From Cercis canadensis (taxonomy: Eukaryota; Streptophyta; Magnoliopsida; Fabales; Fabaceae), in NCBI GenBank assembly GCA_003255065.1, contig QAOA01000636.1, forward strand, positions 111,893 to 175,892: 64,000 bases of DNA. The letters are read 5' to 3'. This document shows, piece by piece, positions 24,301 through 34,232 of the stretch. Within the stretch, counting starts at the first letter, position 1. Every line of letters starts with the position of its first letter. Under the pieces are notes generated by a model. That model saw only the letters and a list, made by a program, of their open reading frames with translations, did no database searches and was not told the origin of the DNA. The translations under genes and the position numbers were made by a program.

Positions 24301-25818
24301 TCTGCTCATATTTCCAAAACAGAAATTCCTAAAAATATAGATGAGGCCCTTTCCAAACCAGAATGGAAGAAAGCTGTCTTAGAGGAGATGAATGCCCTTG
24401 AAAAAAATGGCACATGGGAGCTCAAGAACCTACCTACGGGGAAGAAAACAGTTGGCTGTAAATGGGTGTTCACCATTAAATACAAAAGTGATGGAAGCAT
24501 AGACAGGTACAAAGCAAAGTTGGTTGCTAAGGGTTTTACTCAAACCTATGGGATAGACCATCAAGAAACGTTTGCACCTGTGGCCAAACTGAACACAATA
24601 AGAGTTCTGTTGTCCTTGGCTGCAAATTCAGATTGGCCACTCCACCAACTAGATGTGAAGAATGCCTTTCTCAATGGAAGGCTAAATGAAGAAGTTTACA
24701 TGGACATACCACCTGGTTTTGAGGGGCAGAAAGGAAAGGTGTGCAGATTAAAAAGGGCTCTCTATGGGCTGAAACAGTCTCCTAGAGCATGGTTCGAAAG
24801 GCTGACCCAAGTTGTGAAGAAAAGAAGGTACAATCAGGGCCAAACAGATCACACTATGTTTTTCAGACACTCAATAAACGGCAAAATCACCATCCTCATT
24901 GTCTACGTGGATGACATGGTTATAACCGGTAATGATTTAGGAGAAATTCAACTCTTGAAGAGATATCTCAGCACAACATTTGAGCTAAAAGACCTAGGAC
25001 CCCTAAAATATTTCCTAGGAATGGAGGTAGCTCGAAGTCACACCGGTATTTCCATATCACAGAAAAAATGTGTGCTGGATCTGTTACAAGAAACTGGTAT
25101 GTTGGGCTGTAAACCAGCTGATACACCTATGGAGCCTAATAAAAAACTAGGTGATGAGGATGTAGGCAGTGACATAGACAAGGGAAGGTACCAGCGCCTT
25201 GTTGGTAGATTAATTTACCTCTCTCACACAAGGCCAGATATTGCATTCCCTGTAAGTGTAGTGAGCCAATTCATGCACTCTCCTAAAGAAGGGCACTTGG
25301 AGGCAGTCTACAGAATTTTGAGATATTTGAAAGGGACTCCTGGAAAGGGTCTATTTTTTAGAAGGGGAGGTCCAAGATGTGTTGAAATCTTCACTGATGC
25401 AGATTGGGCAGGTTCTGTCATTGATAGGCGCTCAACCTCAGGGTATTGCACTTACATGTGGGGCAACCTTGTAACTTGGAGAAGCAAGAAACAATCTGTG
25501 GTTGCTCGAAGTACTGCTGAGGCTGAATATAGGGCCTTGGCTCATGGTGTATGTGAAGGTATTTGGCTAAAACGCATGTTAAGAGAGCTTCGGGTTCCTA
25601 GTTATATGCCTATAAAGCTCTACTGTGACAACAAAGCTGCTGTGAGTATTGCTCACAATCCTGTCCATCATGATAGAACTAAGCATGTGGAGATAGACAG
25701 ACACTTCATCAAAGAAAAGATAGACAATGGTACTATTAATCTACGGTACCTACCCACAGCACAACAAGTTGCAGATGTGCTTACAAGAGTCTTCCTAAGC
25801 CTCGGTTTAATGCACTAA
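21379..25818 (+). CDS. Copia gag-pol polyprotein
   Basis: This single 1,479-codon frame encodes a capsid-type Gag region with a UBN2-like gag fold at about residues 45-250. A CCHC zinc knuckle lies near 281-294 (CSHCKKTGHTRDTC). An aspartic protease follows near 374 (WIFDSGASDHMTG). The pre-integrase zinc region is near 511 (WHRRLGHPN) and the integrase core is at about 565-705. Reverse transcriptase is at about 1010-1260, with YVDD near 1175 and ALYGLKQSPRAW upstream. RNase H is at about 1335-1460 (FTDADWAG, STAEAEYRAL). Protease, integrase, RT, RNase H is the copia order. The first ATG overlaps the LTR end and primer site; the in-frame ATG near 21406 is a likelier start. Lineage within copia is not assigned. 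Confidence 0.95.
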   Translation: MVSKHRSMNMENSEKTTSEVVSSMANPSVSESSSLMSSSLIITNHKLDGKNFLHWSQSVLMVIRGRGKMGYLTGEASKPKIDDPTYAMWELNNSIVMSWLINSMEPHISRTYLLFKTAKAIWNAVKENYSDLENASQVFEIKIKLKDTRRGNLDVTSYYNSLKVLWQELDLFYEADWGDVDDHIKFKAHLDKERLYEFLAGLHKDLDEVRGRILGRRPLPAIGEAFAEVRREENRRRVMLGDKDPKTGQIEGSALYTRGFSESKFKIDNENKQKKYGERPVCSHCKKTGHTRDTCFQLHGVPPGWKPRNKREGKAHQVTYEESSGEDVANVQLTKSQLEVLHQILGHSSSPMCTLALKGTANSVSTPDLEQSAPWIFDSGASDHMTGNSSLFSAYTPCKHDFRVRVADGTRSPVAGFGTIKLTDNLVLKSVLHVPNLSCNLISISKLTRDTKCRVNFTSNCCVIQEQISGKMIGSASMADGLYFWNKHASLNKQALTVNVSNVSNSSQIMMWHRRLGHPNFLYLKSLFPNLFINENPSSFSCEICQLAKNTRASYAAKPYIASRPFALIHSDIWGASRVKNISGARWFITFIDDHTRVCWVYLLREKSEASHTFKNFHSMVQNQFHTNIQTLRTDNGREYFNSVLGEYLTSHGIIHESSCAHTPQQNGISERKNRHLLEVTRSLMFTMNVPNYLWGEAVLTAAYLINRMPSKVLNLHTPLSVFQKNFPHYRFSSLTPKIFGCKAFVHSHFPGLSKLDPRAHRCVFVGYSPTQKGYKCYSPTLKRLFVSKDVSFFETDPYFPPSQLPGENIGEVECREINFEPESTPTDPVQTELKSGPITLHSDPTPLPISYPSVDPMPPKNSQPEPEPVTIPEPEPEPVTIPETEQPKMLVYSRRNPSSKGDKLDKQQGQESEPNICSSSTKSPAKPAQNYTEPQQNLEDFPIAIRKGVRTCTKHPISKFVSLENLSPRFRAFSAHISKTEIPKNIDEALSKPEWKKAVLEEMNALEKNGTWELKNLPTGKKTVGCKWVFTIKYKSDGSIDRYKAKLVAKGFTQTYGIDHQETFAPVAKLNTIRVLLSLAANSDWPLHQLDVKNAFLNGRLNEEVYMDIPPGFEGQKGKVCRLKRALYGLKQSPRAWFERLTQVVKKRRYNQGQTDHTMFFRHSINGKITILIVYVDDMVITGNDLGEIQLLKRYLSTTFELKDLGPLKYFLGMEVARSHTGISISQKKCVLDLLQETGMLGCKPADTPMEPNKKLGDEDVGSDIDKGRYQRLVGRLIYLSHTRPDIAFPVSVVSQFMHSPKEGHLEAVYRILRYLKGTPGKGLFFRRGGPRCVEIFTDADWAGSVIDRRSTSGYCTYMWGNLVTWRSKKQSVVARSTAEAEYRALAHGVCEGIWLKRMLRELRVPSYMPIKLYCDNKAAVSIAHNPVHHDRTKHVEIDRHFIKEKIDNGTINLRYLPTAQQVADVLTRVFLSLGLMH

Positions 25819-25866
25819 CAAGCAAGTTGGGCATGATTAATATCTATGCCTCAGCTTGAGGGGGAG

Positions 25867-26102
25867 TGTTGGAATCCCGGAAGTTATGGGATTGAATCAG
25901 GATTGACAATCAAGGAGAATGATTGACTTTCCATATATAGCTCATTTAATAGGATAGCTGTAAATCCCTTAGATTAAGCTGTATTTATTTGTAATTTCCT
26001 AGATTAGGCTATTNTTTGAGGGATTGATTGGTTGTATCAAATCCCTATAAATTCACAGCTCCTTCACCATTTAGGTAAGGAAGCCAATACAGAATTTCTA
26101 CA
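25867..26102 (+). repeat. Copia 3' LTR
   Basis: Nearly identical to the 5' LTR. The main difference is a gap of about 5 bp that coincides with an ambiguous base (N) at 26014, so part of the divergence may be an assembly uncertainty. Confidence 0.95.
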
Positions 26103-26107
26103 TAATA

Positions 26108-27560
26108 TCTTGTCACTTCTTTTGGGCCAAAGATAACAACATAAATCATTTGTCAACAAAAGCACCAAAAAGCTACCTAGTACCTGTAAAATTATTTTTC
26201 CCCAACCCATGTTCCAACATCAATATCTTTTATTTCCAAATTGAGTAAAAAAAAATACAGAGAAATCAAGAAATTTTGGAATCCCATCAATCTGGAATTC
26301 AAGTTTGAAAATAGAAGAGATAACTCAAGAAACGTAGAGTGGAAAAACAACACAAATAGATCAATGATTTTTCATATCCATCTTTTCCATTTCCTTCCTC
26401 TCTTAATTGATAATGAGTTCCAACAATACACAGTAGGCAGAAACTATATATATCATCCTGATATGTCTCAAGAAACAAAATCTCACTCTATTGTTGACTC
26501 ATGCCTCCTTATCCTATGCAATCAGAGGAGGTCAAGAAAAGATCTAATGAATCAGAGTACACCCCACAACAAAACTTCCAAAAGGGTATCAACATATCAT
26601 CAAAGTTTCAAAATTTTCCAAGGACAGGCTCTATGCATTATGATCTTCCACATTCGAAGTTGTGGTTAAGGCAAGATTTTATACTGAGACCGTGTGGTCT
26701 TTCAATCAGAATACTGCTGTTTGATGCAGCCCATTCCTTGTCTCTTCAATTTCTTTCAGCTACCAAGGAAATTTCTCCTGCATCATATGAACTATCCACA
26801 TCTCCTGTAGTTCACATTGGGATATTATGAACTTAAATAAGTTAAGGGGCTACCACAAACTGAAGGAGAAATGGAGCATATCTAAGTGAGACAATACCCT
26901 TTTGAACATAATCCATATTCCTTCTAATCAAATATTACATCCATTTAGACTCTTCAATAAACCTCTTTCTTTCACTCTCTTACCTTCTAGTTCAGAGTTA
27001 GACCTCTAAGATATAAAGACATGAGTGGTGGATTAGAGCCTTGAGAGCCATATCTATTTGCAAAATTTATTTGTTTTTATTTCTTCAATTCACAAATTAT
27101 AGATTCAAGATTCTATTGCAAAGGACTCTTCAACCATCAATAAACATTACCATGGTACAAACATTTTACCAAAACAGAAGGGGGAGAAAAACAACAAAAA
27201 TATAAACAACTGAGAATTCCCAGCAACACAATAGTATCTGTGAGGACATCAACATATAGTTCTGAGTTTTGCCTTCCTTTCAACCTTGTTCTTTTCTCTA
27301 ATCAATTTCTCATATTTAGGAAATTGAACAAAAACTCTTTCAATAACTCAAAATGATATTTAAATATTAAAAGAAAATAAAGGTATATTTCCATCAAGGA
27401 GTCTCTCACTTGAAACCTTAATAAAATTACTTGTGAATATTTTTCTCGTCCAATTTTATTATAAATGATACAGCCATAGAGATGAGCTTCTCAAAGAAAT
27501 AATGGATGCATATAAACTGCTACAAATATATAGTTTCAGAAATATACAATATGAAAGAAA
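26108..27560. other. Intron-like tract of the minus-strand fragment array
   Basis: No gene recognised. One weak exon candidate on the minus strand follows an AACTACAG acceptor near 26802 and reads EMWIVHMMQEKFP before a GTAGCT donor near 26760. Support is only by splice-like borders. Confidence 0.3.
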
Positions 27561-27565
27561 CTTAC

Positions 27566-28060
27566 CTTTAGAGATGTTAAAATCCTTTGTTCCCTTTCCT
27601 TGTTTTGGGGGAGGGGTATCTGCAAGGGGCAAATAAAATGCTATCAAGGCCGAAATCAAATCCACTGCTGTGAGGAAAAAAGAAATCCATAGCACACAAA
27701 GAAATCAAAACCCCTAATCACACAAAACCAAAAACCCACAAAAAGAAATCATAATATTGTACCTGAATGAATGAGCTATTACCCTGTTTGGAGCAACTCA
27801 CAAAGCCAAAGAAACACAGAGAACCAAAGGGGTAGAAGAGAGCTAACGGAAATGGATAGAACCAACGAAGGAGAAGAGAGGGAAAGAGTTTAGGAATGGG
27901 GGTGAGAGGAGCCGACAGTGGGAAGAAGCGGGAGAAGAGAAAAGAAAAAAAAAACACTTAGATTTGTTTTTCATATTTGAAATTTGAACCGTGAAGAAGA
28001 GAATAGAAGCCAGAGAAGAGAAATCAAAAAGTTCAAAACCGTGAAAGAGAGAGCGAGTAC
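27566..28060 (-). promoter_or_regulatory. Possible transcription start region and first exons (minus strand)
   Basis: Reading the minus strand from about 28060, a CCAATAAAGCC-like stretch is followed by about 280 bp of pyrimidine-rich CTCTCTCTTTC/TTCTCTTCTC sequence, typical of plant 5' leaders. A possible GTACAA donor lies after 27773. A second exon-like segment at 27619-27566 lies between a CCCTTGCAG acceptor and a strong AAGGTAAGT donor, and reads DTPPPKQGKGTKDFNISK. This could be the promoter and 5' end of the transcription unit that reads into the exon fragments at 20-10 kb. The evidence is compositional and splice-based only. Confidence 0.35.
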
Positions 28061-30233
28061 ATGGCTTTATTGGATAGTGTTACTCGCACAAGTGAAACCA
28101 ACTAGGAAGTGAGTACCAACTCCATGGATAAACACCTATCGGGTACACGTTTTGTTTTTGGTACGGTTACGAAACGCCTGGACGACGATTTTTAAAAAAT
28201 GGGAGTACGGGACGCCACATAATAAATATATATATAAATTTAATTAGTTGATTTTAGATGAAAACTTTACAAATTCATGATGCCCGAAATTGACCAACGT
28301 GTATATAATTTTTCAAATTTTGAATTATTTCTATTTTATGCTTCACTTTTTCCTTTCAAATTTTCAAACTTTTTCAGCTACCCTACGAGCCTACCCCTTT
28401 TTCATTGCAAGTCTACCTCAAGTCTTATCACTTTTTGATATTTTTATTTCTTTTACTTCTTAATTTATTTTCACTCCTCATTTCTTCCTCACATCTTCTT
28501 CTCTTCCAAAACCGAAAGACTCTCTTTCTCCCTTTCTTTCTGCATTGTATCTATCCTTCACTTCCAATACTCTCTCTCAAACAATTTCATCCTAACAACC
28601 TAGCAAGAAGCACTAAGAAGAGCATCAAGGTAGAGATCATTGGACACATGGTGTGCTGATACCAAATATGGTCTACTACTTTACTCTCTCCCCTCTCTGC
28701 CATCCAAAACTCAGGATTTGTGCACACAAGACAGATTTGGTGATGTGCTAGTTTTCCTTGTGTTTGAGTGGCAAGAAACTGAGAAAATTCACAAAACTCC
28801 TGCAATTCTTCAAGCTACTAGAACTATTGTAACCAACTGATACTCATAATATGTTGGCCAATAGTTGGTCTACTTCTTCCTCAATATGCAACTGGTTTGG
28901 AGTCACTTGCGAATTGCGATGTCTCAAATGATTTTCAACGTCTCGGTCTGTCGAATGTGTTTCGCGTTTCTGGCACGTCCCCAAAAAGGGTACATGCTGG
29001 AAGTACACGTCCCCGTGCTTCTAAGATATACACACTCGCAGCGAAAAGACTCTCAATTAAAGATGTTTAAGGGATTATGCACACAAAATTTGGGATCTTA
29101 AATGCATATGGACTTAGAGCAAGCATTGGGCTCAAATAAAGTAGATTGGCCCAAGATGATGCAACCCAAAAATAAACTAGTTGTGGTTGTTTGGCTGGTT
29201 AGGTATTTAATTGAGGATATGGGAAATAATTTGATAAGGAAGCCAATAACGGGAAGGATAGTGGGTTCATATTAGTCAAATGTAGCATGCTTCAAAGCAT
29301 GATGAGGGATAGTAACTAATTGTTGTTTTGAAGCTGTATAAATTGGTTTTGAATTAGTTAGAGTGAATACGCACAATCATCCAAAGAAACATGTCATTTA
29401 GTGGATCAAGATCGAGTCATATCATAACATTACAGTATTATGTTTGTTCAATCCTGATTCTTGACTATTCATCCTCGTTAAAAATGTATCAGGGGCAAAT
29501 ATGCTGCCACATCATCTGTTCTATCAAATTTTATTTTTCTCCCTCTTTTCCTCTTTCTTTCCCACACGATCGTCTAGCCATCACTCCATCTAGCTTCTAA
29601 AGGGAAGTCAAGATTGGAGATGGACAAAAATGTTACAAACACTTAGCTCCAGTGACCCATGTGGGTGAACCCAAACTGATTGAAGGGACCTATTGGGAGG
29701 TTGTCGCTTTGGATCTTAGCAATTGAGGGATAGAAACAAAGGCAAATAAGTGACAACAAGAGCAAGGAAAGGTTGTTAAGCCTCAAACGACAAAGTGTTA
29801 GATAAGTGTTGAAGCTTGGTCAATGGTAAGGATCAAATTGCTAGCTAGAACCTAATTTAGGCCATGTGGGAGAGAAGAGGAAAAGAAAGAGAAAAAGAAT
29901 CATATTGGATTGGATGATCTGGTAGTATCTAGGTTGTTAATACATTTTAAATGAGGATGAATGGCAAGGATTGAACAAACATGAAGTTGTCATGTTAAGA
30001 GTAATATCACTGGATTCGGATCCCCATTTAGTTTCATTACTAGCGCCACAAGTAGGTAAAATGGTATTTGCTATGCCTTACATATGCATACATTGCATCA
30101 CTTATAGACAATATAAAAAATAGTAAAGCATGTGCATATAAGATGGAAGTACTTCTCCCTTTGATATGAATACATAATAGTTAAATGTAGGAACAATAAA
30201 CATCCTCTTTACATAACAATTTCGTATAATCAA
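28061..30233. other. Unassigned sequence, possible decayed element pieces
   Basis: No gene is supported. The part near 28140-28245 resembles 7130-7215 in the same orientation, with shared features GAAACGCC/AAAACACC, TTTTTAAAAAA, ACGGGACG/ACGGATACG and TAAATATATATAT. This suggests two members of one decayed element family. The part 29045-29640 has an LTR-like look (pyrimidine-rich end near 29535-29580) but I found no paired end or primer site. Confidence 0.3.
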
Positions 30234-30524
30234 CTAATGGAATAAAGCTTTCATACCTTTGTAAACAACAACATTCAAAACTCTTGAGACACTCGGGATT
30301 GTTGATATCACTAAGGCATCTTCAACAGAGAGGTCATACAAATCTAAGAACTCGTTCTAATCCCCTCTAAGCATTATATTGTTTCGCCGATGAGATGATC
30401 TGGTATAGAGTAATTCTAACTCCCTACCATCTCGATCAAGCAGAACCTATCGACTCTCTGCCCAAAATAGATGTTGATTGCCAAAAAAGGATGGGATATA
30501 TTGTACAGAAGAAAGAATATAGGT
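30234..30524 (-). pseudogene. Terminal exon of unrecognised host gene-like locus, copy B
   Basis: This is the paralogue of the copy A exon at 3-293. On the minus strand, after an ACTGAG acceptor, the frame starts TYILSSVQYIPSFFGN, passes RELELLYTRSSHRRN and LDLYDLSVEDALVIST, and ends VVVYKGMKALF and a stop at 30236-30234, the same place as copy A. Two in-frame stops interrupt it, fewer than in copy A. The exon upstream in the gene (46394-46340) is now about 16 kb away because a large retroelement complex sits in the intron. Protein family unknown. Confidence 0.4.
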
Positions 30525-30800
30525 CTCAGTACCGTAAATCATGAAATTGAAAATATATTAGTACAAAACTACAAACTAATCTATGGATAATATGATCATA
30601 TAACTTTAAAATCTACCATTTAGTTCATTTCCAATGAATGCTCATCCAAAAAATGTATGAACGATGTCGGGTAAAGTTGAGGATATCCTGCAAGAAATAT
30701 TAAGTGTGACATGTAAATGAGGTTAATTTGACTTATACTTGTTAAGCATTCAATAATAAGATAGATGTGAGTTAAAAATTAGAATACCACGTATATGGTT

Positions 30801-32024
30801 TGTTATGAGAAAACAAAGCGCAAATGCACATTATCCTTTAACAAGTAATATAATGAAAGTAAGATATCATCCCATAAGTATTAAAGCTATTAACTATTGA
30901 AATTAGGTTAATTCCAATTTTATCTAAATAACTAATTAAGGAGAAATTCATGATTAAACTTAAATAAACTGAAAATAAATGAAAGCATGTAGAAATCACG
31001 AATTAACTGTAGAGAGAAAGCCTAAAGTTTCAGATTTCACCATAACTAATCTAGGTTTCATTATTTATATCCTTAAGCTAGAATTATTTTTCTAATTGCT
31101 AGTAGAGATTTCCTAACTTATTCATTAGCCTCTCCTAAGGTCCAATGAGAATATCTCTAGTTACTAATCAACTATATATATTCCTATATGAATTACAATA
31201 ACCAAAAATTCATTAAATTCTATGAATCTCTTTAATTGACTACATAGGCCATGGAGGTATATTCATATCCTACATACAACTTATAGTATCTATCATAATG
31301 AACTAGATACACAAATCTCCTTCTAATTTCATTATGATTAACCTAACAACTAATTAATGGCTAGTTAATTAGAGTCATGAAGATTATAGATAAACACTTA
31401 AGTAGAAAAGATAAATCACAGATTAATTCACTAAGAAATTATAACCATTCATAGTCAGTTGTAGCCTTAGATGGAGAAATTAGTTCATAATGAAAAATAA
31501 AAACATGCCAACACAAATTCTAAACATGATTCAAAAAGAAAAAGAGAAGAAAAACTCATGGTGATGAAGAACCATAGCCGAATCTCCAACTTCAAGGCTT
31601 CAATCACTTTTCCTTGCTCTCTCAATGTTTAGAACATGTGGGAAAAAAATTAAGAACCCTAATATAGTCATAAATTTATCTATTTATAGTTCTTAAGTCT
31701 AATTACATAAGGACAAGTATTGGGCCTCAAAACCTACAAGAAGTAGGAGAAAAGACTCAAATCACGTACACGAGGCATCTGGGGAGCCTAGGCCCTTAGG
31801 TTGGGCACCTACACACCTCCCTCCTTGTCCCAAAACATTGGCTCTTCATCATTTGGGTGCCTAGGCCCTCTGAGTGGGTGCCTAGGCCCTTCAGCTTTAG
31901 CCAAGGGAGTAGTTTTCATGGTTTTGGGCACCTAGGCCCTAGTAGGTGGCGCTTAGGCATGACCTCCTTGATCTAGACACCAAAACCTTCCATTTTCAGC
32001 ACCAAATGTCACCAATCTTACACT
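30801..32024 (-). repeat. Athila-like LTR, left copy
   Basis: Matches the right LTR from TGTTATGAGAAAACAAAGCG through to the CACCAATCTTACACT string, where homology stops and the opposite-strand gypsy fragment begins. It contains several GCCTAGGCCCT-type repeats between about 31790 and 31950. Confidence 0.82.
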
Positions 32025-33350
32025 TATTTACACTTAAAGCTACTGCCAAACTTAGAACCGAACCCTTCAAGACACACAAAGATGGGGGTAATACATTCAA
32101 GGCTAAAGTCGAAGACCAACCCTCAAGAAATAGGGACATTGAGTGCTTCAAATGTTTGGGAAGGGGACACATTACCTCCCAATGCCCAAACAAAAAGGGT
32201 AATGATCCTTAAAGGAGATGGAGACATTGAAACCGAAGGTGAGTCCGAGGATGAATCCATGCCACCCTTGGAAGAGGACAATGAGGACATAGAGTACCTT
32301 GTGGAGGGAGACTTGTTGGTAATTAGGAGAGCCCTCAATGCCCAAAGGAAGGAAGAATGAGAGGTACAACATGACAACATTTTTCACACTAGGTGCCATG
32401 TCAACAGGAATGTATGTAGCATGATTATTGATGGAGGTAGTTGTACAAATGTTGCTAGCACAACCTTAGTTGATAAGCTTAATTTACTTACCTTAAAATA
32501 TCACAGAACCTATAAATTGTAATGGCTAAATGAATGTAGGGAGGTTTGGGTGACTAAACAAGTATTAGTTTCATTTGTTATTGGTAGATATAAGGATGAA
32601 ATTATTTGTGATGTTGTACCAATGCATGCGGGACATATACTTTTGGGAAGGCCTTGGCAATTTGATAGACATGTGATCCATGATAGGTACACGAATAAGT
32701 ATTCTTTTACCTTGAACAAGCAACCTATTACTCTTGTTTCTTTGTCTCCTAAACAAGTATTTGATGATCAAGAGAGGCTAAAAAAAGAAAGTGAAACAAG
32801 AAAAGAGAGTGAGAACTCAAAAGAGGTTGAGAGGTCCAAGAAAAAGAGTGCAGAAGAGGCCAAGAGCCCAATAGGAGTGAAAAGAAATAAGAAAGGCAAA
32901 GAAAAAGATAGCCTTAAAAGAAAAGAGAGACAACGATTAAGTGTTTATGCAAAAGAAAGTGAGGTCAAGAAAACTTTTTTCTCTAGTCAGCCCATGTTTG
33001 TACTCTTGTACAAAGAGGCTTGTCTTAGCACTAATGAACTTGAGCCCTTTTTGCCTAGTGTTGTGGTGTCTCTTCTATATGATTTTGAAGATATTTTTCC
33101 TGATAGTGGCCCAAGCGGTTTGCCTCCATTTAGAAGGATTGAACACCAAATTGATTTCATCCCCGGAGCCACCATTCCTAATAGGTCAACATATAAAAGT
33201 AATACAGAGGAGACCAAAGAGCCTCAAAGGCAAGTGAGTGAGCTTGTGTCAAAGGGACATATGAGAGAGAGCATGAGCTCATGCGCCGTACCCGTGCTTC
33301 AAGTCCCAAAGAATAAAGGAACTTGGATGATGTGTGTTAATTGTCGAGCC

Positions 33351-34232
33351 CAATGTTTTAAAAACCGTACCAGTGTGGCAAAAAATGACTGGTCAAACCA
33401 ATTGGACCACTAGTTGAACTAGTTGAATCAAAGCTTTTTCTAAATTTAAAGATTCACAAAGAAGAAAACATAAAGGATGAAGCACAAATCATCAAACTTA
33501 ACTCATAAATGAGTCTCAAACTTAAAAATAGAAATAACTAAAAATCAAAAGAAATAAAAACTTAAATTATATACACCTAATTTAAAATGATACCCTATAA
33601 CAAAATTAAATTGTTCTAACAGCTAACATCTTTTATAAGTTCACATACTCTCAACATAATCAAGTTCACAACTTTTAACATAACAAAATTAAATAAACAG
33701 AACATATAAATAAATAATTAAATAATCATAACAAGAAAAAAAAAAAGAGACATGGTCATATAGTATTAGCTAAACAAATAAATAAATAAGAAACCAATAA
33801 AATTGTGTATAATAGACTAAGAAAAAAAATGCAAGATGACAAGCAACTCAACTTGGTCTAGTAGTGTATATATATATGTAATTTTTTATTTACCTATTAT
33901 AATGAAAATTTATATTAAATATTAAAAAGTAGATAAAATGACAAGCAACTTGACTTGGTCTGTGGTAATTGCCATTTCTTAAAAATCATGCACACCCATG
34001 TGCTGAGTTCGAACCAGCACATGGGCACTTTCTACTTTTCCAAATAAATTTTTGAGAGGAAAAGAGAACCGACCGGTTATTAAAAATTGAAACCGGATCA
34101 CTGGTTCACAGTGGCTTGGATGGTTTGCACCGGTTCTAAGTGGTTCAACTAGTAAAACGAGTTAAGGGTATCAACCGAACCAGTATCTTCATTGGTCCAA
34201 CCGATCGGTCCGATCCGGTTTTTAAAATATTG
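33351..34232. mobile_element. hAT-like MITE inserted in the gypsy RT region
   Basis: Terminal inverted repeats are CAATGTTTTAAAAACCG (33351-33367) and CGGTTTTTAAAATATTG (34216-34232). They extend inward as imperfect repeats rich in AACCGG and CTAGTTGAAC motifs. An 8-bp imperfect duplication flanks it: GTCGAGCC (33343-33350) and GCCGACCC (34233-34240). Length is 882 bp with an AT-rich non-coding centre. The 8-bp duplication points to hAT; substitutions in the TSD suggest an old insertion. Confidence 0.85.

Larger units (their letters stand above)
21139..26102 (+). mobile_element. Ty1/copia LTR retrotransposon, appears whole
   Basis: The element has LTRs at 21139-21379 (241 bp) and 25867-26102 (236 bp). 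Both begin TGTTGGAATCC and end TTTCTACA. It is flanked by a perfect 5-bp target duplication TAATA (21134-21138 and 26103-26107). A primer-binding site of initiator-methionine tRNA type (TGGTATCAAAGC) follows the 5' LTR. A polypurine tract (CTTGAGGGGGAG) precedes the 3' LTR. One long frame spans the interior. By eye the LTRs differ at about three positions plus one short gap containing an N, so insertion is recent, perhaps within one or two million years. It looks whole. It lies within the minus-strand gene-fragment tract. Confidence 0.96.

Noticed and set aside
26241-26830. Two plus-strand open frames of 109 and 142 codons
   Set aside because: No recognisable motif, and no splice or conservation support; probably chance frames in the intron-like tract.
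29045-29640. Possible unidentified LTR
   Set aside because: LTR-like composition only; no paired copy, primer site or target duplication was found in the window.
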